Shown here piece after piece: positions 59,026 through 64,000 of a stretch of DNA of 64,000 nt (within the stretch, counting starts at the first letter, position 1; each line of letters begins with the position of its first letter). The DNA lies in contig JAVTVX010000019.1 of assembly GCA_033439265.1 (NCBI GenBank), positions 5,153,501 through 5,217,500 of the forward strand. The letters run 5' to 3'. The notes under the pieces were generated by a model. It was not told the origin of the DNA. It searched no databases and saw only the letters and a program-made list of their open reading frames with translations. The position numbers were made by a program, and so were the translations under genes. The stretch comes from Dillenia suffruticosa. Its lineage: Eukaryota > Streptophyta > Magnoliopsida > Dilleniales > Dilleniaceae.

Positions 59026-61891
59026 TATCACATCTCAACCCTTGAGTCAAGCATGCAACAACCGCCGCATTATCCTGGCATATGGGCAGAATCTCCCCAT
59101 ATACGAGACAACGCAAGGTATTCCACTTGTTCAAACCTGTTTTTAAAACTATTTAAAATCATACAAAGGACCAACCCGGTCCATCCAATCTTAATAGCAT
59201 GCACGAGGCCAACCCAGCTATTCCAAATTCCAATGCATGTTGTTAACCAATACAGTCAATAATTAATTTTCAAAAATATTTTCAAAATTCATAATAAAAG
59301 TACAAATGTCCCACGTAAACAAAAATAAGTTCGCGAAAGTAAATTTAACATCATTTACAATGTTCCAAATGGTTTAAGAGTGGATTCCACCAATACTTAT
59401 CCACAAAAAAAAAAAGAAAATAAAGCAAGTATCAATCGAATCCGAACCAAATAAAAGTACAAAATTCTTTTTCCATGGATTTTACTACCTTAATCCAAAA
59501 AATAGAAGCTATATAATCAATACCTATCAAAGATCAGTAAAAACATTTCTCCAATCATTCCAAACGAAGTCTCCCGTCTAAAATTCCTCTGAAAAATATG
59601 AAAGAGAGGAGTGAGTACTATAAATATTCAGTGAGTAGAGTGCAATGGCATAATTATGCAATAAGTGAGGGGTGAGTGTGAGGAAGTTAAAAACACATAC
59701 GTCATAAACAACTCATTTCATAAGAAATAAGATCAGCAAGTAAGAATAATTTCAAATAAACATGCATCCACAAACTTTAGATTTTCTGAAAATTACGAGG
59801 TTTCTCTAAAAAAAACACTTCCGCCCAGGGTTTGGCCTAACCCAGGTAGAAGATTATCAAGGGGTTTGCAATCCACTTATTTCGAAATACTATATCCCCA
59901 TACCTTGGCATTGACTTGTACCTCAACGGGGTGCAACAAGATATAGCACGACTTCAGCAAAGGGAGCCACGTCTGCTACCCCCACTCATCTAACCCCAAC
60001 CACATTACCCCTTCGGGTCGCTCCGTGGAGGGAATGACTACAGTCATTTATCTCATGCACTATCCTTTAACAAATATTCAAATCACATTTTGTGTGCCAT
60101 GTTTCAACAAACAATTCTCAAAATCATACCAAAGCATTTATGAATCAAATATCCAACAACATATGATACATATTCATTTATAAATACTATGGATGCATAT
60201 GCGATGCAAATCTTCATTTCAAATATCCCATAATCATAAAAATTTATATAAAAGATATAAAATTATTCAAAATCATTTATTAAAGAATTTAAAACAATTT
60301 TCTCATTTAAAAACACAACGAACCATCCACTCATCTCTTGGAAGGATAATCACTCCCAATTTCAAACCAAATTAAATCTAACCTCTCCTTTTCAAATGCT
60401 TTAACCTAAGATATTGAGTACCAAGTAAATCAATAAATTATGAATCAACAGTTGGCTAATTTGTTTTTATTCAATATTCCAAAATTTTAATTTCCAATAA
60501 ATTCTTAACATAACATGTCCTAGAAAAGGGCTATATTTTGAACTACAATACTTGGATTGCAGTAATTCTAATTTTTACTTAAATATTAAATATAAAATTA
60601 TGACTTTTATGTTTATGACTCAAGTCAATTCTAATCACACAAAAATATCTAAGTCTATGAATATGATAGTCCTAAATTCACGATCACCTTTGCACAGTCA
60701 CCTAAGAATCGCCATAACATTCCCTACACACCTCAGATTTAAGTGATTCTTATCTCAAATTAAAGATAAAACATAGATCTATAATTTTATTTTAGACATT
60801 AGCCTAACTCTACCTCAAAGACAGCTCAAATCCATAACAAAGATCACATTTAGAACAGGACAAGAAGCAAGGGATTTTGCAGAACATGTTATCTTGAAAA
60901 ATTCACCAAAAATTCAATTCTCAGCGAAACACCTACTGCATATGTCATTTTAAAGCTCTGGGAGTCTAGTTTTATGTGAAGAAAGCCACATCTGAATTGC
61001 CTATATGCAGAAGGAGTTATGAGGGTAAGATCATAGCATGCACAAGTCATCTCCTTTGCCAAAAAATCAAGGTTTCAATTAGATTTCACTTTCCTCCATT
61101 ATTCTAAGTTCAAATCATCTATCAATGCTTTACTTATATAATTACACAATTTGCATTCATTCCAAATCCTAAACCCAATATTTTATTACCCTAGGTTTAG
61201 GATTCCCAAATTTATTTGCATCAATTTCAACAAAATCTTCAAATTCATAGAACAATAAAGTAAACCCAAGTTAAGATAGGAAAATTACCTAAATTTTCAT
61301 CATCAATTTCACCTCCAAGCCATGCCACCGCCATACCCTAACCATCGTGCTTCTTGGGGGAAAGAGAAAGAGATATTGTTCTTGTGCTCTTCAAGAAATT
61401 GATCTAGAATATAAAGCATGTAAATGCATCCTTACATAGTAGGGAACATTAGGCATTCATTAATTTTTAGGAAGGATTAAAGATTCTAATTCATTACCTC
61501 TCAGAACCTATGTTGGAAATTTTGCAGAAAACTATGATTTTGGTGCCTTTTGTGATTTCTTTTCTTCTTGATTTGCTTGGATTTCGAAGTGAACTCAAGG
61601 CTTGACATTGGACTGATGTGAGAGAAAGTTTGGAGTGAGGCAGAGAGACAAACAGAAGGGTTTCATGTGTGATTCGATTTTGGGAGAAGACAAGAGAGTA
61701 TTTCATGCTATTAAACAAATGTTTGCTCACTTATTTCAAAAATGCCCCTAACTTGAAGTGTTTGACTTGGATTTTTTTTGGTAATTTGACTCAATTAAAG
61801 TGAGATTGCTTGGATTTCCTTTGGATAAATGTGTACAAATGGGTCTTTGGTCGGTTGGATGAAAAATTAGGCATTTTTTTAAGGCATTACA
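59026..61891 (-). repeat. Right LTR of element D
   Basis: 2.87 kb, ending AAGGCATTACA. Matches the left LTR along its whole length, with small insertions (for example near 60004-60075) on this side. Confidence 0.87.
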
Positions 61892-62300
61892 GAAAGAGTT
61901 TTTTATATACCTAAATTTTCTAGAAGATTAATTTTCATTTCAAAACATGGACAAAATGTGGATATTATTTCTATCTTGATAATAAAATGACATTATTTTT
62001 ACATACAAATGTCGTTGGGTTTGGTCCATTGTTGGATGGACTTTACAATATTTATTTGCAAGATAACATCTGTTTAAACAAAATACATATAGGAACTAAA
62101 AGAGATATTATTAAGGAAAACTCTTCTATATTATGCCACAAGAGATTGAGACATATCTCCATAAAGAGATTGGAAATGTTGGTAAAGAATGGTGTACTTA
62201 ATACCTTTAATTTTAGTGACTATGAGACTTATATAGACTACATTAAGGGTAAGCAGATCAATAAGTGTCGAAGGGTGCCAAGAGGAGCTCAAATTTACTT
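61892..62300 (+). pseudogene. Copia element E: protease end and GAG-pre-integrase part
   Basis: [31 protein letters not shown] and SSILCHKRLRHISIKRLEML, VKNGVLNTFNFSDY and IKGKQINKCRR give the usual order of protease end and GAG-pre-integrase domain. Fossil. Confidence 0.8.
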
Positions 62301-62599
62301 GAAATCATACATACGAACATTTATACTTGAGCTATAAACTCGATAGACTTGTGTAGTTCTCCTAACCAAAATGTGGTAACCAAAGGAAGAAACAGGACCT
62401 TACTGATATGATTAGGAGCATGATGACTATCTCCAAAATGCCTAAGTTCTTATGAATTCAGACCCTTAAAAAGACAGTATACATATTAAACAGGATTCTA
62501 ATAAGACTGTTACCAAAACTCCAATTGGGTTGTTCAAGGGTTGGAAACCTAGTTTGTAATATGTATGCACTTAGGGGTATCCTGTCAAAATAAGTGTTT

Positions 62600-63280
62600 A
62601 CAATCCATAAGAGAATAAATTGGAGTTGAGAACAGTAAGTAAATATTTTGTTGGATATACTGATAAGTCTAAGGGGTACCAGTTTTATTGTCTAGCCTAC
62701 TACACTACATTTGTCCAACCTAGAAATGCTAAATTTCTAGAAAATGACTTGATAAGTGGGAGTGATCATTTTCAAGACTTAGTTCTCGAAAATGATCCGT
62801 CAAGTGTCACATCCAACTCAAATACCAAGTTAGTTGTCATCTAAAATATCCCTCAAGAACCTATAGACATAAATCAAGATATGAATGACAATGAAAGAGT
62901 TGCACAAAGTGCTGACTTAGATCAAGTTGGGTAGTCTTCTCCTATAGAGAATATTAAACCAATATTAAGAAAAACTAATCAAGTTAGAATGTCCGTTATA
63001 TATAGTAACTATGTAGTGTACCTTCAGGAGTCTAACTATAATTTTAGAGTTATAAAAGACTCAGAAACATTTTCACAAGCTATGATCTCTAAGAACTCGA
63101 GTTTATGACTAGACACCATGAAGGATGAGATCAACTCCATGAGGAACAATGGAGTCTGGGATCTTGTAGAGTTGCCTAATAAGGTTAAACTCATTGGCTA
63201 TAAGTGGGTCTTCAAAATAAAGACCGACTTATTGGGTAATATAAAGAAATACAAGCTCAGACTCATTGCTAAGGGGTTCA
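62600..63280 (+). pseudogene. Copia element E: integrase end and RT start
   Basis: TVSKYFVGYTDKSKGYQFYC is the C-terminal integrase block. MKDEINSMRNNGVWDLVELP, KLIGYKWVFKIKTDLLGNIK and YKLRLIAKGF are the start of the copia reverse transcriptase, cut at 63280 by element F. Confidence 0.85.
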
Positions 63281-64000
63281 TGTCACACCCCGGACCGGGA
63301 TCGTGAACAGCCGCCCGTTATCCTGAAATGCCGGCTATATTTTTATAGAAAATCGGGTAGAATCTCCCCATATTTCGAAGGTCTTCCAAATACAATTAAT
63401 CCTGTATAAATCACAACCATCTTGTAAAATAATCAAATAGCTATTCAGGCCTCTCCAAAATCAACCAATCCCACAGCCAACATCCAGAATAACGCAAGAC
63501 TATAAACTTTTCCAGCAACCTAGCCACAGACCTTTACTGCCATGCCCCCGTCAAAGGTATGGACAATCGCCAGTCGCCCCTCCTGTAATTTAGAGGTGAC
63601 ACCGAGCGATTCTAGAGTATACTTCTAAGACATAACACATTCCCAAGTACATACATAACGAATAAGAATTGCCTCAATGCAATGTTATGCAATGACATGA
63701 GAGTTCCACAATTTGAATGTCCATATTTATACAGTCATCCCAGAATTACACAATGGTCATCTATAAACCTCAAAATGCATATACATTACCAATACAAATT
63801 TTGCAGTAGAAATATATAATGATTCCTCAAGTCCAAACCAGATCTCCCAATGATATTGAGCGTCCTAAAAGCAACGCTCCTTGTCAAATACTATCTCTGA
63901 AACAAGAACGGAAATAAGAGATGAATACTCAATGAGTGAGTGGGTCAATGCAATGTCTAATACGAAGTGTGAAACTAGAGTGTCAAAACATAAGTATACG
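63281..64000 (-). mobile_element. LTR of gypsy element F (B family), runs off the window
   Basis: TGTCACACCCCGGACCGGG start, then the same order of words as the LTRs of B (CCCCCGTCAAAG, GACACCGAGCG, AACACATTCCCAAGT). It is inserted in the copia RT after AAGGGGTTCA. Only about 720 bp are in view; the coding strand is taken as - by analogy with A and B. The duplication cannot be tested. Confidence 0.8.

Larger units (their letters stand above)
51071..61891 (-). mobile_element. Ty3/gypsy LTR retrotransposon D (chromovirus), broken
   Basis: Fossil element of 10.8 kb inserted in copia element E, with flanks GAAAA (51066-51070) and GAAAG (61892-61896). The internal 5.2 kb on the - strand holds gag, protease, RT, RNase H, integrase and a chromodomain-like tail in normal order, so its layout is whole but its frames are broken many times. 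LTRs differ by about 13% in compared blocks, mostly by transitions, giving an age similar to B. Confidence 0.9.
48557..63280 (+). mobile_element. Ty1/copia retrotransposon E, interrupted and broken
   Basis: Fossil copia element on the + strand. Its LTR end lies at 48979 (...CTAACA); the LTR start is somewhere after 48556 and not fixed. It holds a PBS, a long AT-rich leader, gag, then (after element D) a protease end with GAG-pre-integrase domain and RT start. Only little of the integrase is recognisable, and the rest of the element lies beyond element F or outside the window. Broken. Confidence 0.8.

Overview
The window looks like nuclear DNA from a large-genome flowering plant. It is repeat-dominated: long-LTR Ty3/gypsy chromoviruses, a Ty1/copia element, RTE-clade LINE sequence, a hAT-type MITE, and a eukaryotic Pol III-type tRNA-Lys(UUU) gene with many decayed copies. 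I see no intact host protein-coding gene. Most long reading frames come from retroelement remains, GC-rich LTR repeats or a minisatellite. The species cannot be told from the sequence.

Region 1-45.7 kb is a head-to-tail array. Each unit pairs a fragment of RTE reverse transcriptase (+ strand, from about MKLWERV to just past FADD) with a 73-nt tRNA-Lys(TTT) copy on the - strand. Long units are about 900 bp. A shorter form of about 673 bp shares one internal deletion. I count 17 tRNA copies. One (11448-11520) is intact; the rest are decayed, mostly by C-to-T and G-to-A changes. At the right end (41.2-45.7 kb) the RTE 3' end and a shared downstream flank survive, which suggests how the unit arose: an RTE copy next to a tRNA-Lys gene, then tandem amplification.

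The array has been opened by later insertions, each with a readable target duplication except one. Gypsy element A (1482-10594) splits a tRNA copy. Solo LTR C (12975-27419) carries gypsy element B (13147-25021), which carries a hAT-like MITE (16334-16868). A 5'-truncated RTE copy lies at 33693-34667. Solo LTRs lie at 36188-37804 (G) and 42441-44542 (I), with a probable one at 39608-41152 (J).

From 45.7 kb on: about 780 bp of unassigned DNA, solo LTR H (46527-48551, same family as G), then a Ty1/copia element E on the + strand. E is interrupted by gypsy element D (51071-61891) and again at 63281 by the LTR of a B-like element F that leaves the window. A, B and D are Tekay-like chromoviruses (RT, integrase with GPY/F and chromodomain where present), coded on the - strand, with LTRs of 2.7-3.4 kb. 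All retroelements here look broken.

The most unusual content is the chimeric tRNA-Lys/RTE array. Next come a base-paired hairpin conserved between the LTRs of A and B at a probable transcription start, and a 22-bp minisatellite present in only one LTR of B.
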